Origin: Bacteroidia bacterium
Lineage (GTDB): Bacteria > Bacteroidota > Bacteroidia > Flavobacteriales > Flavobacteriaceae
Direction: 5' to 3'
DNA: 39,647 bases
Assembly: GCA_018679315.1 (NCBI GenBank)
Contig: JAHHLF010000080.1
Location: forward strand, 1 to 39,647
In this document: positions 18,541 through 27,296 of the stretch, piece by piece
How positions within the stretch are numbered: the first letter of the stretch is position 1
Layout of the letters: each line of letters opens with the position of its first letter
The notes under the pieces: generated by a model
The model's database searches: none
What the model saw: the letters and a program-made list of their open reading frames with translations, nothing else
What the model was told of the DNA's origin: nothing
Position numbers and translations under genes: made by a program

Positions 18541-19373
18541 TGGAGTGTAAAAATTGTAAGAACCCTCTTTCCGACCTGGTATTCTATTGCGAAAAATGCG
18601 GGGCTAAAGTGATCAGAAACAGGCTTAACCTTAAAAATCTCTTTAGTTTTATAATTGAGTCCTACTTCAATATTGACAACTCATTCCTAAAAACGATCAT
18701 TTATCTATTTAAAGATCCCAGGGATGTGATACACGGCTATATCACAGGCTTGCGCAAGAAGTATATGAATCCCATTGCCTTTATGACCATTGCCATCACA
18801 CTATCGGGGTTCCTGGTCATTCTCATACAGCAAAAAATGGGTGATCTGGATCTTTCCCTGTTCAATGCCGGGGCCAATCAGGAGGGTGTTCAGAATTTCA
18901 ATCAAAAGGTCTTGGCCTTTACAAACGAATACTCTTCCTTGCTTTATTTATTATTCATACCGGTTTTTGCATTTGCAGGCTGGCTAACTTTTAATAAGAA
19001 TGGGTACAACCTGACAGAATATACAGTCGTCATCACTTATGCCCAGGCCCAATTCAGCTTACTTACCTTCCCATTTTCCGTGGCTATTTTATATTTCGCG
19101 CCTCAGAGTTATTTGATGTGGTCTTTGGTATTTTCCTTCTTCATGGTTGCTTTGATAATCTATATTATACAAATGCTAAATCGCTACGATTGGGGGAGTT
19201 TTATAGCCAGGATGATCGCCTTTTTAGGCCTGTTGATAGTTGGCTATATAGGCCTTATTATCATTATTTATATTCTGCTTTTTGCAACCGGCACGATTAC
19301 CCTGGAGGATTTCAAGAACATGAATCAAGCCACTTCTTCTGCCATAAACTGGGCCTCGTATAATTTAGTGTAA
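18540..19373 (+). CDS. DUF3667-like membrane protein with N-terminal zinc ribbon
   Basis: CKNCKNPLSDLVFYCEKCGAK double CxxC motif followed by about 5 TM helices; ATG overlaps the cdaA stop (TAATG). Confidence 0.75.
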   Translation: MECKNCKNPLSDLVFYCEKCGAKVIRNRLNLKNLFSFIIESYFNIDNSFLKTIIYLFKDPRDVIHGYITGLRKKYMNPIAFMTIAITLSGFLVILIQQKMGDLDLSLFNAGANQEGVQNFNQKVLAFTNEYSSLLYLLFIPVFAFAGWLTFNKNGYNLTEYTVVITYAQAQFSLLTFPFSVAILYFAPQSYLMWSLVFSFFMVALIIYIIQMLNRYDWGSFIARMIAFLGLLIVGYIGLIIIIYILLFATGTITLEDFKNMNQATSSAINWASYNLV

Positions 19374-21091
19374 TAGCCCCCTTGTTTGAGAAGTTCATGA
19401 TGGGTTCCGGTCTCTACGATCTTTCCGGCATCCATAACGAGTATCTTATCTGCTTTTTTAATAGTAGCGAGTCTGTGCGCAATAATAATGGAAGTTCGGC
19501 CTTTAGTGATCTGTTCCGTGGCCTGTTGGATGAGCCGCTCAGAATAACTATCCACAGAGGAAGTGGCTTCATCAAGCACCAGGATGCTCGGATTACTAAC
19601 GTAGGCGCGCAAGAAGGCAATGAGTTGTCTTTGGCCACTTGAAAGCATAATGCCGCGTTCCTTTACATTGTAAGCATATCCGCCCGGAAGGCTTTCAATG
19701 AACTCATCTACACCGATTTGTTTTGCCGCTTCAACAATATGCTCCCGGGTGATATCAGGATTTCTGAGGGATATATTATTCTCGATGGTATCCGCAAATA
19801 GAAAGACATCTTGCAATACAACGGCGATCCTTTTTCGGAGTGAGGCCAGAGTATAATCCTGGATCGGGATACCGTCTATTCGTATAGATCCTGAGTTGAT
19901 CTCATAGAATCGGTTTAAGAGGTTTATGATGGTAGATTTGCCTGCCCCTGTCGCACCTACAATTGCTACCGTCTCACCGGCTGTGGCCTTAAAGCTGACC
20001 CCATGAAGTACTTCCTCTTCCTTAATATAACCGAATCTCACCTGATCAAATTCTATATTACCTCTCACATCCTCGCGTACCAGCTCGCCGGTATCAGCAA
20101 TATTGCTTTCTGTATCAAGGATCTTAAAGACCCGGTTGGCCGCTACCATGCCCATTTGGAGCGTATTAAATTTATCTGCGATTTGCCTAAGCGGACGAAA
20201 AAGCATTCCTGATAGCAGAATGAAGGCAAAAATAGTCCCGTACTCTTCGGTTTCCACCTGGGTTACATTTTGTAACCCGCCATACCAAACGATTAAACCT
20301 ATGGTAATGGAGGACACAATATCGGCAATTGGAAAGAAGAAGGAATTGTACCAAACTGTTTTGAGCCAGGCATTCTGATGCTTGGCATTTATCTGTCGGA
20401 ATTTTTCGCTTTCCAGAGATTCACGCGTAAATAACTGGACGATCTTCATTCCGCCGATGCGTTCCTGGACAAATGAATTTAAGCTCGAAACCTGGGCCCT
20501 TACTTCAATAAACGCTTTTTTCATGGCCTGCTGAAACACACGTGTGGCATACAGGATCACAGGCATGATCGCAAATACAATAAGTGCTAATCGCCAGTTG
20601 ATCACCAGCATGACCGCAGCCACGACAAGCATTTTTAAGAGATCGGCAACAATCACAAAAAAGCCCTGGGAAAATATTTCGCCTATACGTTGCATATCGG
20701 CAACAGATCGGGTAACCAATACCCCAATTGAGGAATTGTCGAAATATTTCATTTTAAAGCCCATCATCTGATCAAAAAGTTTGATCCGTATATCTTTGAT
20801 CACAGACTCGCCCAACCAGTTCGCGAAATAGGTAAAACACAATTGGCAAACAACCTGGGCAAACAAAACCCCTCCAAGGGCCAGAGTCAGAAACCAGAGT
20901 CTATCTGCATCCGATTTTTTGATGGCCCCATCTATGATGTCCCCAACGATCAAGGGTGTTAATACGGCAAAACCAGACAAAAGGATGGCCGCAAGGGCAA
21001 CCCCAAAGAAAGTTGGGCGATAAGGCCTGGTATAGGCCAAAACGCGCTTAAAAAGTGTAAAATCAAAGGCTTTACCGATCTCCTGATCCAT
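19325..21091 (-). CDS. ABC transporter, fused TM and ATP-binding domains (MsbA-like exporter)
   Basis: 588 aa; Walker A VGATGAGKSTIINLL, signature LSSGQRQLIAFLRA, Walker B SILVLDEATSSVD, H-loop IIAHRLATI. Confidence 0.95.
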   Translation of the reverse strand: MDQEIGKAFDFTLFKRVLAYTRPYRPTFFGVALAAILLSGFAVLTPLIVGDIIDGAIKKSDADRLWFLTLALGGVLFAQVVCQLCFTYFANWLGESVIKDIRIKLFDQMMGFKMKYFDNSSIGVLVTRSVADMQRIGEIFSQGFFVIVADLLKMLVVAAVMLVINWRLALIVFAIMPVILYATRVFQQAMKKAFIEVRAQVSSLNSFVQERIGGMKIVQLFTRESLESEKFRQINAKHQNAWLKTVWYNSFFFPIADIVSSITIGLIVWYGGLQNVTQVETEEYGTIFAFILLSGMLFRPLRQIADKFNTLQMGMVAANRVFKILDTESNIADTGELVREDVRGNIEFDQVRFGYIKEEEVLHGVSFKATAGETVAIVGATGAGKSTIINLLNRFYEINSGSIRIDGIPIQDYTLASLRKRIAVVLQDVFLFADTIENNISLRNPDITREHIVEAAKQIGVDEFIESLPGGYAYNVKERGIMLSSGQRQLIAFLRAYVSNPSILVLDEATSSVDSYSERLIQQATEQITKGRTSIIIAHRLATIKKADKILVMDAGKIVETGTHHELLKQGGYYTKLYEAQFMAEEVA

Positions 21092-21836
21092 GGATTTCCA
21101 GCAGGTTTTCCGGGTATGATATATCCACCAAATATAGTCCTTTTGCAGGGACTGAAGGTCCGGCTTCGCTGCGCTTTCCCGAATTTATAATAGTCTTAAC
21201 ATCTTCAGGCGTCCATTTACCTGTTCCAACCTGTAGCAAAGTGCCAACTATCGCACGAACCATATTACGCAAAAATCTGTCTGCAGTGATCCGGAATACG
21301 AGTCGGTCTCCCTCCCACACCCAACGTGCCAGTTTAATATCGCATATGTAGGTTTTGACATCTGTATTGGACTTGGAAAAACATTTAAAATTTGCCTTGC
21401 CTAACAATACCTCTGCGGCCTGGTTCATCATATCCACATCTAAAGAGTGGCGCACATAATAAGCTGAATGTTGATGAAAAGGATCCTTTTGCTGCACAAC
21501 CACATACTCATAGGTTCGCTCAACGGCATCGAAGCGCGCATGTGCCTCCTCGGTTACCTGATAAATCCTTTTTATAGAAATGTCTTTGGGTAAGTAGCTA
21601 TTAAGTCTGTGGCGGAATTCCTGGCTATTCAATGCATTGTTCAGATCGAAATGAGCTACCATATGCCTGGCATGTACCCCTGTATCTGTGCGGCCGGCCG
21701 CAACAAGGGAAACAGGGTTTCCATATAATAATGAAAATGCGTCTTCCATGACTTCCTGAACACTAATTGCATTAGGTTGTCGCTGCCAGCCGTGATAAGG
21801 CGTTCCTTCATATGCAAATTCAACAAAGTATCTCAA
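21072..21836 (-). CDS. truA: tRNA pseudouridine(38-40) synthase TruA
   Basis: AYEGTPYHGWQRQPNAISVQEVMEDAF, AAGRTDTGVHARHMVAHFD, FLRNMVRAIVGTLLQVGTG. Confidence 0.96.
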   Translation of the reverse strand: MRYFVEFAYEGTPYHGWQRQPNAISVQEVMEDAFSLLYGNPVSLVAAGRTDTGVHARHMVAHFDLNNALNSQEFRHRLNSYLPKDISIKRIYQVTEEAHARFDAVERTYEYVVVQQKDPFHQHSAYYVRHSLDVDMMNQAAEVLLGKANFKCFSKSNTDVKTYICDIKLARWVWEGDRLVFRITADRFLRNMVRAIVGTLLQVGTGKWTPEDVKTIINSGKRSEAGPSVPAKGLYLVDISYPENLLEIHGSGDR

Positions 21837-21846
21837 GGCTAAATGC

Positions 21847-21867
21847 TACTTTTGTTCTGCAAATATA
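21847..21867. promoter_or_regulatory. Interleaved divergent -7-like boxes (truA / phosphoesterase)
   Basis: TACTTTTG on + (21847-21854) and TATATTTG on - (21867-21860). No clear TTG -33 element for either. Confidence 0.35.
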
Positions 21868-21907
21868 TCCGTTTCCCAATACAGACGGTTCACGCTAAAT
21901 TCAGAAC

Positions 21908-22414
21908 TTGACACGAATCCTGTTACTTTCCGATACACACGGCCATATGGATGAAGCCATTTTAAAATATGCCGAAGCAGCAGATGAGATCTGGCATGCA
22001 GGAGATATCGGAAGTTTATCGGTAACAGATCAGCTTGCCACAGTAAAACCTTTAAAAGCAGTTTATGGAAATATAGACGACGCTCTGGTGCGTGGTGAAT
22101 TCCCTCTGGATCTTCGTTTTCGTTGTGAAGATGTAGACGTTTGGATCACTCATATTGGTGGATATCCAGGTAGATACAGTCAGCATGTACGTGAACTGAT
22201 CCGGGAAAATCCCCCCAAGCTATTCATCTGCGGGCATTCCCATATCTTGAAGGTAATGAACGATGCCAAGCTAGGCTTGCTTCATATGAATCCAGGGGCT
22301 TGTGGCAGACTGGGTCTGCATTCTGTACGAACAATGCTTAGGTTTGTCATTGACGGTCAGGACATCAAGGATCTGGAAGTGATTGAGCTAGGAAATCGAT
22401 CAAAGGGCAAGTAA
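21908..22414 (+). CDS. YfcE/MJ0936-family metallophosphoesterase (TTG start)
   Basis: LLSDTHGHMDEAI, IWHAGDIGS, VYGNIDD, FICGHSHILKV; an in-frame TAA lies 9 nt upstream of the TTG, so no upstream start is available. Confidence 0.92.
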   Translation: MTRILLLSDTHGHMDEAILKYAEAADEIWHAGDIGSLSVTDQLATVKPLKAVYGNIDDALVRGEFPLDLRFRCEDVDVWITHIGGYPGRYSQHVRELIRENPPKLFICGHSHILKVMNDAKLGLLHMNPGACGRLGLHSVRTMLRFVIDGQDIKDLEVIELGNRSKGK

Positions 22415-22443
22415 AAATCCCGACTGAAAACAGCCGGGATTTA
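22413..22443 (-). terminator. Rho-independent terminator (best oriented for the DUF4293 gene)
   Basis: AAATCCCG (22415-22422) / CGGGATTT (22435-22442) stem with a T run on the - strand. Confidence 0.7.
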
Positions 22444-22469
22444 CACACTAATAGTACTAAGATGTTAGG

Positions 22470-22877
22470 TCATCGCAATCGATCCACAGATTTTACGAGA
22501 TCTTCATCCTTTTTAATGGCTTTGTTCGCCAAAACCAAAAAAACGATAGAAAGAATCGGAATCAGCATCCCAATACCCTTCTCAGAAAGCGCTGCTTCTC
22601 CGGATAGATTTAGGGATCTAAATACGAATACTCCTAGTAAAATAAGGTTGAGGAACAGGTTTAGCCTGTTCAGTATAAATTGTTTTTTTCTGTTTTTAAA
22701 AGACAGCAAGGCATATAGTGCTAAAACCGCTATGGCTAAAAAGAAAAATTTGATCCATGGGTGGTCGTAAGCAAATAACTCAGTCTCGCCGGTTTTCCAT
22801 AGAGGTGCCCAGACCGGAAGTAACCCGGCCATAATAGAAATGATCAGCAGATATATTGATTGAATACGTTGAATCAT
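22470..22877 (-). CDS. DUF4293-like membrane protein
   Basis: MIQRIQSIYLLIISIMAGLLPVWAPLW...; 4-TM protein in the usual flavobacterial position next to rho. Track ORF extends upstream; start set at 22877. Confidence 0.8.
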   Translation of the reverse strand: MIQRIQSIYLLIISIMAGLLPVWAPLWKTGETELFAYDHPWIKFFFLAIAVLALYALLSFKNRKKQFILNRLNLFLNLILLGVFVFRSLNLSGEAALSEKGIGMLIPILSIVFLVLANKAIKKDEDLVKSVDRLR

Positions 22878-23068
22878 GACACTAAAGCTTAGCAGGAGGC
22901 AAAAATACGTGTCTTTTTTAAGAATATTCCCCGAGAACTCTAAAATAATTCGTAATATTGCGACGTTATTAGTTATAGCTCTTACCGCTAGGGATATAGA
23001 TTCTTCAAAAATCCCAATAACGCAGACTTCATTTTTATTCAACAAGCGTATAATTCATACCGTATTTC

Positions 23069-24655
23069 ATGTTTGAAATTTCAGACTTAAAAGCAAAGAA
23101 GTTACCTGAACTTCAAGATATTGCAAAAGACCTAAACGTACCTAAGTTTAAGTCGCTAAAGAAACTAGATCTGGTTTATCAGATTTTGGATGTGCAAGCA
23201 AGCAATCCAAAGGCCGTTCAAGAAACTGTTAAAGCCACAGATCCGGCCCCTCCAAAAGAGCGAAAAGCTCCCAGAAAACAAGCCCCAAAGCAACAAGCAC
23301 CGAGACAACAAGCACCGTCTGAGCAAAAGGGCAAAAAGGAGGAATCGAATCGACAAAGACAGGAAGACAGACGTACTTCGCAACCGGTAAACGGTCAGCA
23401 AAGAAAAGAACAACCAAAACAGCAGCACCAATCCAATAAACCTCCTCATAAGAAAGGCCCGCACAAAGGAGGCCAGGAGAGGAAAAGCAGCAATTTTGAT
23501 AAAGAACTCAAGAATAAGTACAAACAACCCGAGTACGAATTTGACAGCATCATTGAAAGTGAAGGCGTGTTGGATATCATGTCGGATGGTTATGGATTCT
23601 TAAGATCTTCGGATTACAATTACCTATCCTCCCCGGATGATATCTATGTATCGCAATCACAGATCCGTTTGTTTGGACTAAAAACCGGTGATACGGTATT
23701 AGGTAACGTGCGACCCCCAAAGGAAGGAGAAAAATATTTCCCCTTGATCAAAGTAAACAAGATCAATGGATTGGACCCTCAAGTGGTTCGAGACCGGGTT
23801 GCTTTTGAGCATTTAACCCCGCTCTTTCCATCGGAAAAATTCAATTTAGCCGAACGGCAGAGTAGTATTTCTACACGAATTATCGATCTCTTTTCGCCAA
23901 TTGGTAAAGGGCAACGGGGAATGATCGTTTCTCAGCCTAAGACGGGAAAGACAATGCTTCTGAAAGATATCGCCAACGCAATTGCAGCGAATCATCCTGA
24001 AGTATATCAGATCATCTTATTAATTGATGAACGCCCGGAAGAAGTTACCGATATGCAGCGCAATGTAAGCGGGGAAGTTGTGGCTTCTACCTTCGATAAA
24101 GAGGCGACCGATCATGTGCGTGTTGCTAATATTGTTTTAGAGAAAGCTAAGCGACTTGTAGAATGCGGGCATGATGTAGTGATCCTCCTGGATTCGATCA
24201 CAAGGCTGGCACGTGCTTATAATACGGTTCAACCTGCATCTGGGAAAGTTCTCAGTGGGGGTGTGGATGCAAATGCACTTCATAAGCCTAAAAGATTCTT
24301 TGGTGCCGCTCGGAATATTGAAAATGGCGGATCCCTTTCCATTATTGCTACGGCATTGACAGAAACCGGATCTAAAATGGACGAAGTGATCTTTGAGGAA
24401 TTCAAGGGTACCGGTAACATGGAATTACAACTAGACAGAAGGATCAGTAACAGAAGGATCTTCCCGGCTATTGACCTTGTTTCTTCTTCTACGCGTAGAG
24501 ATGATCTCTTACTTGATGAGAATTCTATACAGCGTATGTGGATCATGCGTAAGTACCTTGCAGACATGAACCCGGTTGAAGCCATGGAGTTCATTGAACA
24601 GCGCATAAAACAGACTAAAAATAATGAAGAGTTCCTGTTGACCATGAGTCAGTAA
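23069..24655 (+). CDS. rho: Transcription termination factor Rho with long disordered N-terminal insertion
   Basis: Rho N-domain ([19 protein letters not shown]), RNA-binding [15 protein letters not shown], Walker [32 protein letters not shown]-rich region about residues 50-150. Confidence 0.97.
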   Translation: MFEISDLKAKKLPELQDIAKDLNVPKFKSLKKLDLVYQILDVQASNPKAVQETVKATDPAPPKERKAPRKQAPKQQAPRQQAPSEQKGKKEESNRQRQEDRRTSQPVNGQQRKEQPKQQHQSNKPPHKKGPHKGGQERKSSNFDKELKNKYKQPEYEFDSIIESEGVLDIMSDGYGFLRSSDYNYLSSPDDIYVSQSQIRLFGLKTGDTVLGNVRPPKEGEKYFPLIKVNKINGLDPQVVRDRVAFEHLTPLFPSEKFNLAERQSSISTRIIDLFSPIGKGQRGMIVSQPKTGKTMLLKDIANAIAANHPEVYQIILLIDERPEEVTDMQRNVSGEVVASTFDKEATDHVRVANIVLEKAKRLVECGHDVVILLDSITRLARAYNTVQPASGKVLSGGVDANALHKPKRFFGAARNIENGGSLSIIATALTETGSKMDEVIFEEFKGTGNMELQLDRRISNRRIFPAIDLVSSSTRRDDLLLDENSIQRMWIMRKYLADMNPVEAMEFIEQRIKQTKNNEEFLLTMSQ

Positions 24656-24678
24656 GAAAAGCTCTTAAGAAATAACTG

Positions 24679-24711
24679 ATCCCGGCCATCTTTGATGTGT
24701 CGGGATTTTTT
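24679..24711 (+). terminator. Rho-independent-type hairpin downstream of rho
   Basis: ATCCCGgcCATCtttGATGtgtCGGGAT followed by TTTTT. Confidence 0.75.
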
Positions 24712-24819
24712 GTGCATTTTCTGAAAGTCTTAATGTTAAAATAGCTGAATAAGTACTACATTTAAAGGACAAACACCTTACCCCCCCATAATTCATTCAA
24801 TAACCTTATCAGAAAAAAA

Positions 24820-25488
24820 ATGAGAACGATCAAAACAATCCTACTGTCAAAAATTCCGTACTGGGCCTTTTCTATGCTATTAGTAATGGCCTGTAATCCA
24901 AAAGAAACAAGAACGCAAGAAGAACAGGAACGAGAGCCCAGTCCGGAACCCAAAGGGATCATTTCTGAAAAAGAGGCAGGAGTATTGTTTGATACCTATT
25001 CCAGAAACAGGCTACCTTTAATTGAAAAATTTGAGAATGAAGCAGCAGAAGAAGGGGAGGAAAACTTCATGGCCGCGCGCTATACGTATTTTAATTTCAA
25101 GGAAATACAAAAATACATGAAGTATATTGAGGAACAGGCCGCTTCAGCCGGAAAAGATATCGAAACGCTCAGGATCTATTACGCAACATATCCGGCCGGG
25201 AGCGGGAATGATTCAAAAAAGAATACGGTATTCCTGGTTCCTACTACAAAATTTGGAGATGTAAACAAGGCATTTAAAATAGATACAGTAAATGGTAAAC
25301 CTGTTGCAGAGGCTATTCCCTGGAACTTCAAAGGAATTGGGAAAGAATCCATGGAGCAGGAAGAAAAGGAAGGTGAAAAAAATCAGGCTGGTTTCTTCAC
25401 CGGTTTGGCCACAAATACGGTCTTATTAAGAGGAGGTAGCTTAATACTAAATGATGGAAATACAGCTCCACCACCGCCCAATCAATAA
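24820..25488 (+). CDS. Uncharacterised lipoprotein
   Basis: MRTIKTILLSKIPYWAFSMLLVMACNPKETR: signal peptide with lipobox-like LVMAC; no family recognised. Confidence 0.6.
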   Translation: MRTIKTILLSKIPYWAFSMLLVMACNPKETRTQEEQEREPSPEPKGIISEKEAGVLFDTYSRNRLPLIEKFENEAAEEGEENFMAARYTYFNFKEIQKYMKYIEEQAASAGKDIETLRIYYATYPAGSGNDSKKNTVFLVPTTKFGDVNKAFKIDTVNGKPVAEAIPWNFKGIGKESMEQEEKEGEKNQAGFFTGLATNTVLLRGGSLILNDGNTAPPPPNQ

Positions 25489-25495
25489 GGCTTAG

Positions 25496-26227
25496 ATGGA
25501 AAACATCGCCTTGGTTGACCTCTTTCTTGAGGGTTTGGATACAATTTTAGAAAATGTTTTTACTCCCCTGTATGGAATAACTGCATTTGTAGCTTTATGG
25601 CGGTATCGCAGATACTATGATACCGCCTTAAAGTTCCTTCCTATCATATTCTTTTACACTTTTTTGTCAGAAACCCTGGGATTGCTGATACGGGACTATG
25701 GTTTTAATCTCCTTATCAATGACATCTACACGGGCAATAACAGTCTTCCTGCTAATATTTACCACATTGTATTTTACCTCTTCTTTTTTAGTGTCTATTA
25801 CTATTTCTTAGATAGGCCAAGAGACAAAAAGGTAGTTGTTGCATGGATCATAATCTTTGTGTTCGCGAGTCTGTACAACATTTATAAAGAGAGTTTCCTT
25901 ACGCTTAGTCAGGTCTATGCATACGTTGCTGGTGGATTAGGTATCATTTGTTGTTGTATCCTTTATTTTATACAGAATAAAAGGCTTACAGGCAAATGGT
26001 GTAACAAGAGAGATCTGCTCTCCTGGATAAGTTTGGGCTTATTGGCTTTCTATATTGTTTATATCCCCATAAAGATCATGAAGCATTATTGGGCATTGAT
26101 CGGGGAATACGGTGACCCCTGGAGCAGAAGGATTCATCTAAGCGTGCTTATATTCATGTATATCTGCTTTATATTAGGCTTTGTGAAGATGGATCGCATT
26201 TTATTAAAGAGGAAAAGCACCGTATGA
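25496..26227 (+). CDS. Uncharacterised multi-TM (about 7 TM) membrane protein
   Basis: 243 aa with about seven hydrophobic segments; 7 nt downstream of the lipoprotein gene. Confidence 0.65.
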   Translation: MENIALVDLFLEGLDTILENVFTPLYGITAFVALWRYRRYYDTALKFLPIIFFYTFLSETLGLLIRDYGFNLLINDIYTGNNSLPANIYHIVFYLFFFSVYYYFLDRPRDKKVVVAWIIIFVFASLYNIYKESFLTLSQVYAYVAGGLGIICCCILYFIQNKRLTGKWCNKRDLLSWISLGLLAFYIVYIPIKIMKHYWALIGEYGDPWSRRIHLSVLIFMYICFILGFVKMDRILLKRKSTV

Positions 26228-26829
26228 AAATAGTTTTAATAGGCGGAAGTGGCACAATTGGGAGCCATGTTTATCGGGCATTCTCGAAGGATCACGAAGT
26301 TATCCTTGCGAACAGGCGTTCCCCAGATTTTCCGGTTGATATTGCTAAAAAAGAATCTATTGAGGCGCTTTTCAAGAAGACAGGCCAGGTAGATGCGGTT
26401 ATCTGTATTGCTGGGGAAGCCAAATGGGCTGACTTTGATGATCTCAATGAATCGGATTTCTATATTGGTATAAAAAGTAAAATGATGGGGCAGGTTAATC
26501 TTGTCAAGATCGCAAAAGAGTTCCTCAATCCTTCGGGGTCGATAACACTAACTACTGGAATTCTCGGAGAGCGTCCGGTACCTAAGACTACAAGCGCTGC
26601 CCTGGTGAACGGAGCTATCCACAGTTTTGTTCTTGCCTTTAAACAGGATTATCCCGAAGGACCCCGGGTAAATGTTGTTGCTCCCGGTTTGGTTGAAGAT
26701 TCTTATGAAAAATACAAGGACTACTTTCCTGGGCATATTCCTGTCCCCATGGTAAAGGTGGTCGAAGGATATAAAAGAAGTGTTTTAAGTTCAGCTCGCG
26801 GAGAATTGATCCGAATATATGAACCATAA
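26224..26829 (+). CDS. Short-chain dehydrogenase-like protein (atypical active site)
   Basis: N-terminal Rossmann motif MKIVLIGGSGTIGSHV; VNVVAPGLV; ATGA overlap with the upstream gene; canonical YxxxK replaced (SAALVNGAIHSF). Confidence 0.82.
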   Translation: MKIVLIGGSGTIGSHVYRAFSKDHEVILANRRSPDFPVDIAKKESIEALFKKTGQVDAVICIAGEAKWADFDDLNESDFYIGIKSKMMGQVNLVKIAKEFLNPSGSITLTTGILGERPVPKTTSAALVNGAIHSFVLAFKQDYPEGPRVNVVAPGLVEDSYEKYKDYFPGHIPVPMVKVVEGYKRSVLSSARGELIRIYEP

Positions 26830-26850
26830 AAAAAGCCCTGTTACCAGGGC
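26828..26850 (-). terminator. Terminator hairpin downstream of rpsT
   Basis: GCCCTG (26835-26840) / CAGGGC (26845-26850) with A7 on + (T run on -). Confidence 0.65.
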
Positions 26851-26875
26851 CTTTACTTTCTTCTCATAGACGTGC

Positions 26876-27127
26876 CTATAATGAGGCGACTTGCTTGGCG
26901 AGTTTGCCTTTCAAGTTGGAAGCCTTATTGGCATGAATAATATTGCGCTTAGCCAGTTTATCTATCATACTTACGACTTCGGGCAGCAATGATTCGGCTT
27001 TCTTTTTGTTGGTTTCCGCTCGTAATTTCCTAATAGCATTACGTGTGGTCTTGTGCTGATACCTGTTTCTCAGGCGCACTGCCTCATTTCTGCGAATCCT
27101 CTTTAATGCTGACTTATGATTGGCCAT
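26876..27127 (-). CDS. rpsT: 30S ribosomal protein S20
   Basis: [36 protein letters not shown]. Confidence 0.97.
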   Translation of the reverse strand: MANHKSALKRIRRNEAVRLRNRYQHKTTRNAIRKLRAETNKKKAESLLPEVVSMIDKLAKRNIIHANKASNLKGKLAKQVASL

Positions 27128-27150
27128 GCTTCTATTTTATCTATTTTTTG

Positions 27151-27222
27151 TAGCCCGTAGGGGAATCGAACCCCTGTTACCAGGATGAAAACCTGGCGTC
27201 CTAACCCCTAGACGAACGGGCC
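27151..27222 (-). tRNA. tRNA-Glu (anticodon TTC)
   Basis: - strand: GGCCCGTTCGTCTAGGGGTTAGGACGCCAGGTTTTCATCCTGGTAACAGGGGTTCGATTCCCCTACGGGCTA; cloverleaf pairs, TTC anticodon loop, GGTTCGATTCC T-arm; CCA not encoded. Confidence 0.95.
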
Positions 27223-27245
27223 ATGGTTTGCTTTATAAGCGGTTG

Positions 27246-27275
27246 CAAAAATACAATTATTTTTTATTACTACAA
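27246..27275 (-). promoter_or_regulatory. Bacteroidota-consensus promoter for tRNA-Glu (and likely rpsT)
   Basis: - strand TTG (27275-27273), 19-nt spacer, TATTTTTG (27253-27246), about 24 nt before the tRNA 5' end. Confidence 0.65.
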
Positions 27276-27296
27276 CAGCCAGATTTAATTTTTAGA

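Noticed and set aside
24781-24787. C7 homopolymer upstream of the lipoprotein gene as a phase-variation tract
   Set aside because: Seven residues is short and lies outside the coding region and any recognised promoter spacer; too weak without population data.
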